A stretch of 60,621 bases of DNA, taken from contig DASVPR010000032.1 in NCBI GenBank assembly GCA_036389485.1, forward strand, positions 1 to 60,621, in the 5' to 3' direction. The notes under the pieces were generated by a model. The model was not told where the DNA came from. It ran no database searches and saw only the letters and a list, made by a program, of their open reading frames with translations. Origin of the DNA: CADCVT01 sp036389485 (GTDB lineage: Bacteria; Actinomycetota; Thermoleophilia; Solirubrobacterales; Solirubrobacteraceae). Positions 36,634 through 46,273 of the stretch are shown one piece after another. The translations under genes were made by a program, and so were the position numbers. Within the stretch, counting starts at the first letter, position 1; each line of letters begins with the position of its first letter.

Positions 36634-37670
36634 CCCGCGGCGAGGACGAGGACCCACGCGGGCCGCTGACCAGGAGCCGTCGGGCTGTGGTCCCACGAGA
36701 GATGAAGGTGATCGCCGCGGCCGTGGTCGGCGTCTCCGTTGTAACCCACCCATCGAAACGGCGGCCGTGGCGCGTTTTGCCGCGGCTCGGCCCATCGCGC
36801 CAGCCGGTCGACGTCGTCCCAGGTGCCGCCGTTGCCGGGAACGATGTCGAGGGCGAGGCCGAGCGGATGCTCCCCCGCCGCCTTGTGTCCCGTGGGGTCG
36901 TATCCAGCCGTGATCGTGAAGCGGAAGCGCCGCTGAAGGAACAGGACGTCGCGGAGGATCCGGCTGTCGATCGATTGCCCTGGCGAGCCGGGGATCGGCA
37001 CGATCCGCCCGACACCGTCGACCCGCCGCACACCACCCGCGGCGAGCTCGATGCCAAGATCGCAAGGCGCGACGACCTCGTCGCTCGGACCCCCCGTGAG
37101 CGCGGTCCGGAACCGCTCCGACTCCCGCAAGACCTTCTCGACGTACCAGTCCGCGTGGTTGTACGCGAAGAGCGCGCGGTACCAATCGTCGGGCGCCCCA
37201 CTCGCGCGGAGGTACCGCGCAGCGCCGTAGATCGCGTCAGCGGCCGTGTAGGGATCGCGTCGGCCGTCGCCGTTCGCATCGACGCCGTAGGCCGCCCAGG
37301 TCGCGGGCATGAACTGCATCCAGCCGACGGCACCAGCCGACGACGGACCCATGTGCTGGCCGAAGCCCGATTCCACGCTCGCGATCGCCGCGAGGATCGC
37401 CGAGCCACGCGGCCCCAAGCGGTACCGGCGAGCGGCGCCCTCGAAGAGCGGGACGAGCTCCGGCGGCGCCGAGCCATCGGCAAGGGGAGCGACGCGTCCG
37501 CCGGCCTCACCACACGGCTCGCTCGCGCCCGCGCTGCTCGAGCCCCACCATCCTGCGAAGACGAGTGCCGCAATCGCGAACGCCGCCGCGGCAGCCGCGA
37601 TGCCGAACCCGAACTTGGTCGCGAGACCACGCGTCGCCACCGTGACGGCGGCAGCCGACCGCTGCGTCAT
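36630..37670 (-). CDS. Bifunctional lytic transglycosylase / M15-like peptidase of the transfer apparatus
   Basis: A 346-residue exported enzyme starting at the ATG at 37670, with an N-terminal signal-anchor (FGIAAAAAAFAIAALVFAGW). The SLT-like domain has the catalytic Glu in AAIASVESGFGQHMGPSSAG and the following GWMQFMPATWAAYGVD. The C-terminal domain shows the D-Ala-D-Ala carboxypeptidase-type pattern EHPLGLALDIVPG and GDHLHLSWDHS. Together they would open peptidoglycan for the conjugation channel, like VirB1/TcpG-type enzymes. Its ends overlap both neighbours by four bases. Confidence 0.85.
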   Translation of the reverse strand: MTQRSAAAVTVATRGLATKFGFGIAAAAAAFAIAALVFAGWWGSSSAGASEPCGEAGGRVAPLADGSAPPELVPLFEGAARRYRLGPRGSAILAAIASVESGFGQHMGPSSAGAVGWMQFMPATWAAYGVDANGDGRRDPYTAADAIYGAARYLRASGAPDDWYRALFAYNHADWYVEKVLRESERFRTALTGGPSDEVVAPCDLGIELAAGGVRRVDGVGRIVPIPGSPGQSIDSRILRDVLFLQRRFRFTITAGYDPTGHKAAGEHPLGLALDIVPGNGGTWDDVDRLARWAEPRQNAPRPPFRWVGYNGDADHGRGDHLHLSWDHSPTAPGQRPAWVLVLAAG

Positions 37671-38149
37671 CGGCGAACCTCCGCGACTCGCCAGCCGCCG
37701 GGACGGCGGACGAGTACGACGATCAGCATCGTCGGACGACCGCTTCGCAGCAGACGAGCCATCGCGGCTGCCCGCCCGCGCCGCGGCCGGCCGAGAACGA
37801 TCCGCTCGACGCGGGCGCGCGCGACACCGCCGGGCACACGGGGCGGGCTGCCCAGCAGCTCGCGCGCGAACCTGGGTGTCGTGGTGCGGCGCAGCGCCGA
37901 CCGCCAGCGGGCTGCTCGGATGCCGACCTCGTAACGCGTGAACGCCTCGAGGAACTGCGCGGCCGCCGCCCGCAACGGGCTCGACCGCTTCCGACGCGGC
38001 CGTGCGCGAGGCCCCTCGGCCGGCCCTGCGAGAACGGTGGGCGCGGCGGACGGAGGCGCGACCTCCTCGTCCCCGGGAACACGACTGGCCGCGACGAGCC
38101 ATCCGGCGGCCGCCAATGCGAGCGCCATCACGACAACGACGCGCTTCAC
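37667..38149 (-). CDS. Exported NTF2-like transfer protein
   Basis: A 160-residue protein with an N-terminal anchor (MKRVVVVMALALAAAGWLVA) and, after a basic linker, a domain starting AAAAQFLEAFTRYEVGI and ending GGWRVAEVRR. This helix-then-strands pattern is that of NTF2-like domains found in VirB8/TcpC proteins. It sits between the VirB6-like gene and the transglycosylase gene with four-base overlaps at both ends, so a second VirB8-like subunit is likely. Confidence 0.6.
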   Translation of the reverse strand: MKRVVVVMALALAAAGWLVAASRVPGDEEVAPPSAAPTVLAGPAEGPRARPRRKRSSPLRAAAAQFLEAFTRYEVGIRAARWRSALRRTTTPRFARELLGSPPRVPGGVARARVERIVLGRPRRGRAAAMARLLRSGRPTMLIVVLVRRPGGWRVAEVRR

Positions 38150-40446
38150 CGCGGTCGCACGACGCCGGCACGCACTCGCCGCCGCCGCCGCTCGTCGCGC
38201 ATCCGTGCTCGCTCTTCAGCCGCGCGGCGGCGCAGCTCGTCCGACGGGAGCCAGCGCTCGGCCCGCCGCACGCGATCGCGAGACGGCCGCTCCCCTCGCT
38301 CCGAAGCAGCAGCGGCCTCGAGCAGATCGCGCTCACGGTCGAGGTGCTGCTGGACCGCTGCGCGCAGCTCCTCGCGCCGTGTCGGTTCAGCCGCCGTGTA
38401 CTCCGCCGGATCGACCCCCGCGGCGCGCAGGTTGCGCTCGTGGTCGACGGGCAGCGTCTGGTCGCGGAGCCGAGCCGCGCGGTACGAGGCGAGGTCTCGC
38501 TCCGAGACGTCGCGTCCGCCTTGGGCCCGGTTGCGCGCGGCGTGCCTGACGACTTCCTCGGCGGCCCGCAGCTCCGGGTCCTCGAGAGCGCCTCTCAGCC
38601 GCTCGCGGTAGGCGAGCAGCGCCTGCTGTTCCTTCGTCGGAGCTGGAGCGTCGACGCGCTGCGCCCGAGCGGTCGCCGCCGCTTCGTCGTACCCCTGCAG
38701 GCGACGGTCGGTCGCACGTAGCTCACGGTCCAGGTGCTGACGGCGCCGGACCCCGCCGTCCGCGGCGCGGTGTTCCCCTGCCAGAACACGCGCGCCGTCG
38801 GCGTCGAGGTGCTCGCGCGCGACGTCGCCGGCCGCCGCCGCCCGTGCGGCCGTGGCCTCGCCGCGGTGACGGCGCGCCGCGCCGACGGCCCGGCCGGGAC
38901 GCGCCGCCGCGGAGCCGATGGCCGCCCGGGCTCCACGCCCGAGCATCCACGCGTAGTACGCCTGCGACAGCGCGCCTCCCATACCGCGCCCTTCCGAGCG
39001 CGGCAGGCCGTACGACACGAAGCCGATGAGCTCGTTCCGCTTCAGCAGGACGCCCCACCAGAACGCGATCAGGAGGAGCCACGTCCCGAACCAGCCGATC
39101 TCGAGATGCGTGAACGTCCGCGACGCCGCCAGCACGACGGTCAGGAAGACCGCGTAGATGAGCTTCGCCGCGATCGCGCCGATCAGACGCCGACCCCACG
39201 CGATGAACAGAGCGCGTCCCGAGTCCCCGAACGCCGGCGCCAGCAGCATCGCCGGCGCGAAGAGCAGCAGCAGCACCGTGAGGATCGACGCGAGGAGGAG
39301 TCGCAGGCCGATGTAGCCGAGTAGTGCCACCGCGCCGAGCAGCCCGAGCGAAATGACGCCGAGCAGCGCGAACCGAGGGAAGGTTCCGCCCTCCTCTTGC
39401 ATCCGCGCTCGCTCGGGCGACTTCTCGACGAGATCCCGGATGTCCTTGGGCAGCTTCGGTCCGTCTCCATCCAGCCCGATCAGATCGAGCGGCGGCGACG
39501 TGACGGTGTCAATCAAGCCGCCGCCGTCGATGTCCTCGCCCTTGAGCAGCCGGTAGAGCTCCTCTCGCTCCTTCGACTGCGCGGCGTACTGCAGCCAGAG
39601 GTCCGCGTTGCTCACCGGCGAGCCAGGCTTGCTCCTTTCGTCGCAGTACTTGACCGAGCCGAACTCGAGCGCGCACCACGGGTCGCGGACGGTCGCATGG
39701 AAGACGTCGGAGAGCGACGCCGCGAGCGCACCGCGCGAGTTGCGGACGTCGCCGGTCGTCGCTGCCGCCAGTACCGAGGTGCCGGCTTCGTTGGCGAGCC
39801 GCGACGCATAGCCGACCGTCGCGGCCGGCTGCGAGATCACGAGCAGCCCGAGCACCATCAGCCCGACGGTGGCCGCGAGACCCGTGATCGTCTGCGTCGT
39901 CTGGCGCTGGACCAGGCCGCGCCAGATCCCCCAGAGACCAGCGACGGAGATCGCGACGAACATCCACGGCTCGCCGAAGACGCGCTGATGCAGTTGCGAG
40001 AGGGTCCGGCGCGACTCGGGCATGGCGCGACCGGTGAGGTCGAGGGCGAACGTCCACTCGAGTAGCAGCAGCACGCCCTTGAGCAGAAAGACCACGCCCA
40101 TCCACACCATCGCCGCCAGGCCCTGCAGCGCGCCGAGGAAGCTCCTCCCGGGATCCGTGATGGAGAACCCGACGCGGTTGTCGAATCCGTACGAGCTGAG
40201 CGCGTAGCGATGGACCGCGGAACCCGATCGCCGGCAGCTCGCGCGCTGCTGCGGCCGCAGCGCGAATCGGCACGACGGCGAGGCTGCGCCGAGGTCCCGG
40301 AAAGGATCGACGTACGCGGAGCCGCCACTTGCGACCGGGGCAACCGCCTCCGCAGGCGAGATCGCGGGGCTCAGCAGCACCGCGCCGGCGACGAGTAGGA
40401 GCGCGCAGCGCCGTCGCCTACTGCGTGGAGAAGAGCGTCGGAGCAT
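38146..40446 (-). CDS. VirB6/TrbL-like polytopic channel protein with long charged tail
   Basis: A 766-residue protein starting at the ATG at 40446, inside the end of virB4. A signal segment (RCALLLVAGAVLLSPAISPA) is followed by at least six membrane helices (for example LAAMVWMGVVFLLKGVLLLL and LIGAIAAKLIYAVFLTVVLA). The C-terminal 250 residues are Arg/Glu/Ala-rich and predicted coiled coil, probably cytoplasmic. VirB6-like proteins form the inner-membrane part of the conjugation channel. Position directly after virB4 supports this. Confidence 0.8.
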   Translation of the reverse strand: MLRRSSPRSRRRRCALLLVAGAVLLSPAISPAEAVAPVASGGSAYVDPFRDLGAASPSCRFALRPQQRASCRRSGSAVHRYALSSYGFDNRVGFSITDPGRSFLGALQGLAAMVWMGVVFLLKGVLLLLEWTFALDLTGRAMPESRRTLSQLHQRVFGEPWMFVAISVAGLWGIWRGLVQRQTTQTITGLAATVGLMVLGLLVISQPAATVGYASRLANEAGTSVLAAATTGDVRNSRGALAASLSDVFHATVRDPWCALEFGSVKYCDERSKPGSPVSNADLWLQYAAQSKEREELYRLLKGEDIDGGGLIDTVTSPPLDLIGLDGDGPKLPKDIRDLVEKSPERARMQEEGGTFPRFALLGVISLGLLGAVALLGYIGLRLLLASILTVLLLLFAPAMLLAPAFGDSGRALFIAWGRRLIGAIAAKLIYAVFLTVVLAASRTFTHLEIGWFGTWLLLIAFWWGVLLKRNELIGFVSYGLPRSEGRGMGGALSQAYYAWMLGRGARAAIGSAAARPGRAVGAARRHRGEATAARAAAAGDVAREHLDADGARVLAGEHRAADGGVRRRQHLDRELRATDRRLQGYDEAAATARAQRVDAPAPTKEQQALLAYRERLRGALEDPELRAAEEVVRHAARNRAQGGRDVSERDLASYRAARLRDQTLPVDHERNLRAAGVDPAEYTAAEPTRREELRAAVQQHLDRERDLLEAAAASERGERPSRDRVRRAERWLPSDELRRRAAEERARMRDERRRRRVRAGVVRPR

Positions 40447-42865
40447 CGTCCGGCCGGCGACGGGGGCTCGTATCGAGCGCCGACAGAAGCGCGGGGTCGG
40501 CGAGGTCGATCTGCACGGGCGCGACGCGGCCTTCGTAGTCGCGGAAGAGGCAACGGCCGCGGCGGAATCCACGCAGCCGCGCGCGCAGCGCAGCGTCCTC
40601 GGCATCGAGACCGAGCAGACCGAGAACGCGGGCCGCCTCGGCATCGGTCTCGACACCGAACGCGAAGAAGCAGCCGACGAGATCCGCCAGCCCGGCGACG
40701 TCGCCGAGCATCTGCGTCGCGAGGATCGGGGTGGCGTTCAGGCTGCGGCACAGTCGGTTGATCCGCTGGAGGAGCGCGAGGCCGGCAGCGTCCCCGAGCA
40801 GCGTCCAGAGCTCGTCGAAGAGCAGGACCTTGTGTCGCGACCAGTCGCCGCCCATGAGGTGCAGGGCGTTCGCGGCGAGTAGGCGCAGCAGAGCGCGACC
40901 CGTCCGCTCCTCAGCCGAGAGCTCAGCGCCCGCCGTGCCTGGCAGCGGGAGGGTGAGGTTCGCGACGCGCAGGCTGGTCACCGCGCGTTCGTCGACCTCG
41001 GGCGGCGGCGAATCGGCCGGCGCGAATCCGAGCTGCAGGAGCCCGGACTCTGCGTGGACGGTGATGGCGCGAGCGGCTGCACACGCCTCGTCTGTTCCGC
41101 CGCGCAGACGGTCGACCACGCCAGCGCAGCTGCGTCCGCCCGCCGCAGCCGCCTCGGCGACGGCGGCACGGATTTCTGTCTGCCACTCCGGAGGGACCGG
41201 CGCGGGCAACAGCTCGGTGAGGAAGGAGTAGGCCAGCTCCGCGCGCAGATCAGTCGGCGCGATCCGCAGAGGGTCGAGCGCACCCCGGTGCTCAGCGTCG
41301 GCGCTCAGCTCGATCCTTTCGACGTTCTCCTCGCCGACGACCTCGGCGAGTCGGTGGTCGCCCTTCGGGTCGATGTCGACGACGCGCGATCCCGCAAGGA
41401 ACGCGTGGAGCGCGAGGAGCTGAGCCGTCAGTGTCTTGCCGGAGCCCGGCGTTCCAGCGCAGAGCACCGCCGGAGGCCGCGAGGTCCGCGATGCCTCCGT
41501 CACGTCGAACAGCACCGGCTGGCGCGAGCCCGAGAGCGTGTGCCCGATGTACAGGCCGGTCGAGGAACCGACCGCGTGGGTGGCCGTCGGCACCATGGCG
41601 CCTAGTTGCTCGGGCAGCAGGACGTCGTCGTAGCGCGTGACGGGCGAGAGCTGTGCCGGAAGGTGAGCGACGAAGAGCCGCAGCTGCTCGCCGAGCGGCC
41701 GGTGAAGCTTGATCGGCGCGTACTCGCGCCGCAGCCGCTGGAGGCGCGCCTCGAGCTCCTCACGCGTGGCCGCCCCGACGGCCAGCCCGATCTGCGCCTT
41801 CAGCAGTGGAGGCCGGTCGGTGCTCGTCAGATACTCCTCGAGCTCGCGCGCAATATTCGGCCTGGTGGCGGCGTCCGCCGTCGGGCCGTGGTCGCCGTGG
41901 CTCTCCTCGGCGTACGCATGGTCGGCGTCGACAACGCGCCGCCGCGTCAGCGCGAGCGCGCGCTCGTTCGGGATGAAGCGCGCCGAGACACAGGCGTCGA
42001 CCGGGAACGACAGCGCTTCAAGCGGCGCGAACAGCAGCTCCGCCTGGCGGCCGGGAAACGTCGTGACCTCCGGCAGCGCGCCGATGGTGAGGATCGCCTG
42101 AAAGACATCGGCGTCTTCGCCGCGGACCGCGAGCAAGCGGTCCTCGTGATCGATCGGATCGTCGAGGAGGCGCAGCACGTCGGCCTCGAGCGGCCGGAAC
42201 CTGCGGCCGCCGTCCTCCTCGTCTGCGTCAAGGACGAGCGCCTGCGGCCGCCAGAACTCGTCGAGCCACGGCTCGCCGACGCCGCGGCGAAGCGTTCGCT
42301 GGACGAGCCAGCGCAGCTCGCGGGACGAGGCCCGCTCGGCGTCGAGGTAGTCGGTCGCCCGCGCGAAGAGCTTCGTCTCGAGGTCGAGCAGCTCGTCGAG
42401 CTTGCGCTGACTGATCGCCCGCGGGTCGGAGGCACCGAACGCGCGCCCGAGGAGCGACGCGAGTGATTCGCGTGCGAGGCCGAGCGTCGCCGCAAGGCCG
42501 TCGTCGAGCTGGCTGAGTCGCAGCGCGAGGAAGACCTCCGGCCGTGCGGGAGCGTCGTCGCCGAGCACGCGCTCATGGCGCTCCAGAAGCGCGCGAAGCT
42601 GCGCCGGCTGGCCATGCCTCGCGTCGACACCAGCCTGCGCCGCGACAAGGTAGTCGGAGGTCGACCACGCGCGCGTGACGCGGAGCAGTTGAAAGTCGCG
42701 CTCGATGCTCGCCGCGAACCCGGCCACCTCGGCGAGGACCTCGAACTTCGCGGCTGCGGTCAGGCCCGGGTACGATCGCGTGTGCACGCGGTAGAGGGCC
42801 CAGGCGTCGGCGACGCTCTGGCCGAAGACGAGGTTCCGCCATGCGAACGTGAGTGGCGCCTTCAC
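40418..42865 (-). CDS. VirB4/TraC-like conjugation ATPase
   Basis: An 815-residue protein starting at the GTG at 42865, overlapping the TcpE-like stop by four bases (GTGA). Walker A reads LCAGTPGSGKTLTAQLLAL (about residue 480) and Walker B KVLLFDELWTLLGD (about 690), followed by TPILATQMLGDVAGLADLVG. Length and motif spacing are typical of VirB4, which powers assembly and DNA transfer. The N-terminal 450 residues form the domain that docks to VirB3/TcpE. The end overlaps the VirB6-like gene by 29 bases. Confidence 0.9.
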   Translation of the reverse strand: MKAPLTFAWRNLVFGQSVADAWALYRVHTRSYPGLTAAAKFEVLAEVAGFAASIERDFQLLRVTRAWSTSDYLVAAQAGVDARHGQPAQLRALLERHERVLGDDAPARPEVFLALRLSQLDDGLAATLGLARESLASLLGRAFGASDPRAISQRKLDELLDLETKLFARATDYLDAERASSRELRWLVQRTLRRGVGEPWLDEFWRPQALVLDADEEDGGRRFRPLEADVLRLLDDPIDHEDRLLAVRGEDADVFQAILTIGALPEVTTFPGRQAELLFAPLEALSFPVDACVSARFIPNERALALTRRRVVDADHAYAEESHGDHGPTADAATRPNIARELEEYLTSTDRPPLLKAQIGLAVGAATREELEARLQRLRREYAPIKLHRPLGEQLRLFVAHLPAQLSPVTRYDDVLLPEQLGAMVPTATHAVGSSTGLYIGHTLSGSRQPVLFDVTEASRTSRPPAVLCAGTPGSGKTLTAQLLALHAFLAGSRVVDIDPKGDHRLAEVVGEENVERIELSADAEHRGALDPLRIAPTDLRAELAYSFLTELLPAPVPPEWQTEIRAAVAEAAAAGGRSCAGVVDRLRGGTDEACAAARAITVHAESGLLQLGFAPADSPPPEVDERAVTSLRVANLTLPLPGTAGAELSAEERTGRALLRLLAANALHLMGGDWSRHKVLLFDELWTLLGDAAGLALLQRINRLCRSLNATPILATQMLGDVAGLADLVGCFFAFGVETDAEAARVLGLLGLDAEDAALRARLRGFRRGRCLFRDYEGRVAPVQIDLADPALLSALDTSPRRRPDDAPTLFSTQ

Positions 42866-43443
42866 CGGATGGCCACCCGCTGCCCGGGCTTCAAGGCGAC
42901 GCGCCGCGCGCGGTACAGCGGCTCGGGCGTGCCTGGTGTCACTGCAAGCGTCCTGCCGCGTGGAGCGGCAGCCGCACGCTGTCGCAGGATCACTGCACCC
43001 TCGCCATCGACCATGCCGCGCCGGTACTCCGGATCCCGCTCGTCGGGCGCGATCGTCACCGCCTCGAGCCACTCGGTTCGCGCGCCGCTCGCAGGCGCGA
43101 ACGCAACGGATCTCCGTGGTGCGACCCGCAAACGCAGCCACGCGCGGAGGGCATCGTGCGCGGGACGCCCGTCGAGTTGCACCTGGGTGAGCAACTGCGC
43201 GAGCGCGACGGGCAGCACACCAAACCGGATCGGCCACGGCAGCAGACCGAGCGCGTGCCCCGTGACCGGAAGCCGGCTCGCCACGACGACCGCGATGAGC
43301 GCCAGCCCGGCGTACGCGGCGCTGCGCAGCGGCAAGCCGTGCGGCAGCGGGATCCGATAGCGATCGATCCGATGGATCCGGCGCTCGAGCTGGAACGCCA
43401 AGCGGAACGACCGGATCGTGAGCGTCGACCCGTTCTCCCCCAT
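42862..43443 (-). CDS. TcpE/VirB3-like conjugal transfer membrane protein
   Basis: A 193-residue protein. RSFRLAFQLERRIHRIDRYRIPLPHGLPLR matches (in part) the N-terminal TcpE pattern of a basic/aromatic stretch before a Pro-Leu-Pro motif, followed by two hydrophobic helices (AYAGLALIAVVVASRL and WPIRFGVLPVALAQLL). The C-terminal half is soluble and beta-rich. TcpE/VirB3 proteins help position VirB4 at the membrane, and this gene overlaps virB4 by four bases. Confidence 0.7.
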   Translation of the reverse strand: MGENGSTLTIRSFRLAFQLERRIHRIDRYRIPLPHGLPLRSAAYAGLALIAVVVASRLPVTGHALGLLPWPIRFGVLPVALAQLLTQVQLDGRPAHDALRAWLRLRVAPRRSVAFAPASGARTEWLEAVTIAPDERDPEYRRGMVDGEGAVILRQRAAAAPRGRTLAVTPGTPEPLYRARRVALKPGQRVAIR

Positions 43444-43451
43444 CGCCGCGG

Positions 43452-43763
43452 TTAGCCGATCGCGCGCCAGAGCTCGACGATGACCTGCTTGACGCTCCCC
43501 TGGGCGAAGACGAAGCCGCCGAGGATCACGACGAGCAGCGCGATCACCAACCCGCCGTTGACGTCGCGGCGGGTGAGGACGGGGATCGCGACGAGCGCGG
43601 CGACGCCGAGGAAGAGCGCTGTCGCGAGCGCCTTCACCTCGTCGCCGAGGTTGCGGCCGATCTCACTCGTGTCCGCGAGCGCGATCGGCGGCGCCACGAC
43701 GGCCGCAGCGAGAACGGCGAACGCGATCGCGCCGCCGCAGACGAGGACGTGCTTCGTGGTCAT
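43452..43763 (-). CDS. Small membrane protein of the transfer operon (TcpD/VirB2-position)
   Basis: A 103-residue protein starting at the ATG at 43763, overlapping the TcpC-like stop by four bases. A signal peptide (VLVCGGAIAFAVLAAAVVA) is followed by two hydrophobic helices (ALFLGVAALVAIPVLTR; GLVIALLVVILGGFVFAQG). Size, position and layout are those of VirB2-type pilins or TcpD. Gram-positive systems often lack true pilins, so a structural channel role is as likely. Confidence 0.65.
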   Translation of the reverse strand: MTTKHVLVCGGAIAFAVLAAAVVAPPIALADTSEIGRNLGDEVKALATALFLGVAALVAIPVLTRRDVNGGLVIALLVVILGGFVFAQGSVKQVIVELWRAIG

Positions 43764-44617
43764 CCGGCTGGCTCCCTTCCTGTCGGGTTGACGTGGACCG
43801 TGCGGACGAGCCAGCGGCCGGCGGGGCGCGTCACGCTGAGCTCGTAACGGAGGGCGAGGCGAAGACCATGGGCTCCGGTCGCCGTGAGGGCAACCGCGAC
43901 GCGCCGGTTCGGCGTCACCCACGTCACGCCCTCCACGGCGGCGACGCGCAGCGGCTCCTCGGGCAGCGACACGACGGCGCTCGGGTCGAGGTCGGCGCGT
44001 AGGTCCTCGCGTTCGCGAGCGAGGTAGTTCGTGACCACACGGCCCGCGACGGTGCGAAGCTCCGGATCCTCGACGTCGCGCTCTGGCTGCTGCGAGACGT
44101 CGCGTGCCGTCGCCGGCGGGCCGACGAAGGCTGGCGGCGAGGGGACGTAGAGGAACCCGCGACGATCGCGCGCGACGGTGACCGCGAGGTGGGCGAGGCC
44201 CACGGACGTCTGCGCTGCGACGGTCACGATCCGACGCCGCCGTTGTGGCCGGTCGGCGACCACGAGGGACCAGGCGACGCGCTGATCGCGCCGACCGAGA
44301 CCGTCGCTGGAGGCAACGTCCGCGCGCGGCATCATCCGCGTCAGCGCCTCCTCGCGCTGTTCGGAGCCGTCGGCGTCCCAGGTCAGGTAGGTCCGCGCGA
44401 AGATCTCCGCAAACGCGGACGCGCTGATGTCGACGGGAGCATCCGCTCGCGTCGGCGCGGCGGCTTCGCGGTCCGGCGCGGCAAGCGCTTTGAGCCCGAC
44501 GACCGCGAGGATCGCGCAGGTAGCCATCGCGACGACGCGAGGAGCGCGCGCGACCGCACGCACACGCCACAGCGGGACAGCCCGCTCGCGTGCGGTTCGT
44601 TTCGTCGCGGCGCGCAT
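43760..44617 (-). CDS. TcpC/VirB8-like conjugal transfer protein
   Basis: A 285-residue protein with a short basic N-terminus, one membrane anchor (VVAMATCAILAVVGLKALAA) and two NTF2-like domains outside the membrane, one ending near SVGLAHLAVTVARDRRGFLY, the other GAHGLRLALRYELSVTRPAG. Two tandem NTF2-like domains after one helix is the TcpC arrangement of Gram-positive conjugation systems. Early gene of the transfer operon. Confidence 0.75.
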   Translation of the reverse strand: MRAATKRTARERAVPLWRVRAVARAPRVVAMATCAILAVVGLKALAAPDREAAAPTRADAPVDISASAFAEIFARTYLTWDADGSEQREEALTRMMPRADVASSDGLGRRDQRVAWSLVVADRPQRRRRIVTVAAQTSVGLAHLAVTVARDRRGFLYVPSPPAFVGPPATARDVSQQPERDVEDPELRTVAGRVVTNYLAREREDLRADLDPSAVVSLPEEPLRVAAVEGVTWVTPNRRVAVALTATGAHGLRLALRYELSVTRPAGRWLVRTVHVNPTGREPAG

Positions 44618-44621
44618 GAGC

Positions 44622-45128
44622 TCAGAAGAACTCGCCCGGAGTCGTCGGCGGCGCGGGCGCGGGAGGCGCAGGAGCGGAAGCGGACGGAGCAGGCCTCACG
44701 CGCGTCGGTGCGGGAGGCGGCGGTGCCTGAAGCAGCCGCTCTGGCCGCGCCGCGACGCGAGTGCGCCGCTGCTGGCTCTCGCTCCGCCGCGTCGTAGCGG
44801 GCGTGGTCCTGCCTCTCGGCGACTTGCTCCCGACGCGCCTCCCTGGGGTCCGCGATGGTTCAGCTGCGTCGGCTTGACGAGCAGTCGACAGATCGCGAGC
44901 GCCGCGCTCGCTGACATCGGGCGCAGCGACGAGCCGCGGAGCGATCAGCGCCGCGGCCCCTGTAGCCAAGAGCGCCCATCGCGCCCAGGCCGGCAGCACT
45001 AACGAGGACGGACGATGTTCGACCGGAACGTCCTCAGCCGACGGCGTCGCACGTGACATGTCGGCGCCGACGCCGTCAGGCAAAGGTTCGTCGCTGATCT
45101 CGAAGGCGGCGGAGGTCGAGAGACGCAT
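44622..45128 (-). CDS. Membrane protein with Pro-rich tail, start of the transfer operon
   Basis: A 168-residue protein with a central helix (WARWALLATGAAALIAPRL) and a long Pro/Ala/Arg-rich C-terminus (ERLLQAPPPPAPTRVRPAPS). An internal ATG at 45059 is an alternative start. It ends four bases before the TcpC-like gene and so leads the operon. The tail may reach through the cell wall. No family assigned. Confidence 0.5.
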   Translation of the reverse strand: MRLSTSAAFEISDEPLPDGVGADMSRATPSAEDVPVEHRPSSLVLPAWARWALLATGAAALIAPRLVAAPDVSERGARDLSTARQADAAEPSRTPGRRVGSKSPRGRTTPATTRRSESQQRRTRVAARPERLLQAPPPPAPTRVRPAPSASAPAPPAPAPPTTPGEFF

Positions 45129-45244
45129 CGCACCAGAGGTCGCGTCGACGCGACATGTCCCCCCTGCCTCTTGCAGCGCGCGCAGGGCAATCGATCCCGC
45201 GCAGCAACTTGCCGCTCCGCCGCCACAACTGCAACCCTGGGACG

Positions 45245-46198
45245 ATGATCTTCGCCAGTGACGAGGTCGGCGGCTTCGACGTCGGACATAGCGGCTACGA
45301 CCCCTCGTTCTGGGTCACCCTCGTCTGCCCACCGGCGACGGCAGCGACCCTGCGTCGCCAGGTCGATTTCTGGACGACGGAGTGGCAGCTGGAAGAACTG
45401 CACGCGCGCGATCTCACTTCGAGTCAGCGCCTTACGATCGCGCACTTTCTGGCCGGCACTGACGCCTTCTGGATGGCCGCGGGGATCGACCGCGAACTCA
45501 TGAGTGCCGATGAGGTTCGCCAGTGGCGGGTGGACCAGGCGAAGATCGCGCGTGAGGCCTATGAGGCATCGACGCAGGGGGACTCAATCCACGCGCGCTA
45601 TCGCGGGCGAGGGGAGCTCATCCAACGCCTGTTGCTCGACCAGCGCCGTGTGCCTCTAGCGCCGTTCGTGCAGTTCGGGATCGTCGCGCCGGGCCACATG
45701 CAGATGGTCGTCCAGGCGGCGCTGCGCCGCTACGCAGACTTCAGCTACCGCCACGCGTGGCAGACCCGCGAGTGGTTGATCGACGGCAAGGGCGCCGGGC
45801 GTCACGGGGGGCCGAAGCTCTTCGAAGAGATCCTCCTGCCCTGCCTGGCGGGCCGCACCCTGCACCTGCCGGTTAGCCTGCGCGCGCGAGACCATCCGAT
45901 CGCCGAACTGATCCACGCGGCGGATGGCGGGTTGGGCGTCTTGGATCTGCTCAGCGGCATGCCGACGTTCGTCGACGACTCCTCCAGCGAGCCGCTCATC
46001 CAGGTCGCCGACCTGATCGGGTGGGCGATCCGCCGGCGCATCACTCACCCTGCGGAAGAGACCACCCGGGATCTATACGGCACCTTGCTACGCGGATGCC
46101 GGCGCACCGACGACGGCCGTCCTGTGCACCTGATGTACCGCAGCACGCGCAGCACGCCGCCGGACGACCGCCGCTATCGGCCGTTGTTGCACGGCTGA
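45245..46198 (+). CDS. DUF3800-like protein
   Basis: A 317-residue protein beginning MIFASDEVGGFDVGHSGYDP, where the DExxG segment corresponds to the DESG strand of DUF3800, and ending in the family's PLIQVADLIGWAIRRRI. DUF3800 proteins have an RNase H-like fold and recur in defence islands and phage-related loci; their activity is largely unproven. It is the first gene of defence-type cargo block B, divergent from the transfer operon. Confidence 0.6.
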   Translation: MIFASDEVGGFDVGHSGYDPSFWVTLVCPPATAATLRRQVDFWTTEWQLEELHARDLTSSQRLTIAHFLAGTDAFWMAAGIDRELMSADEVRQWRVDQAKIAREAYEASTQGDSIHARYRGRGELIQRLLLDQRRVPLAPFVQFGIVAPGHMQMVVQAALRRYADFSYRHAWQTREWLIDGKGAGRHGGPKLFEEILLPCLAGRTLHLPVSLRARDHPIAELIHAADGGLGVLDLLSGMPTFVDDSSSEPLIQVADLIGWAIRRRITHPAEETTRDLYGTLLRGCRRTDDGRPVHLMYRSTRSTPPDDRRYRPLLHG

Positions 46199-46273
46199 CG
46201 CCCCCACACCTTCGGGCGAGCGGAGGTCGGGGAATCCGCCGGTTCGACGGCCTCATGAGATGTGACACAGCCG

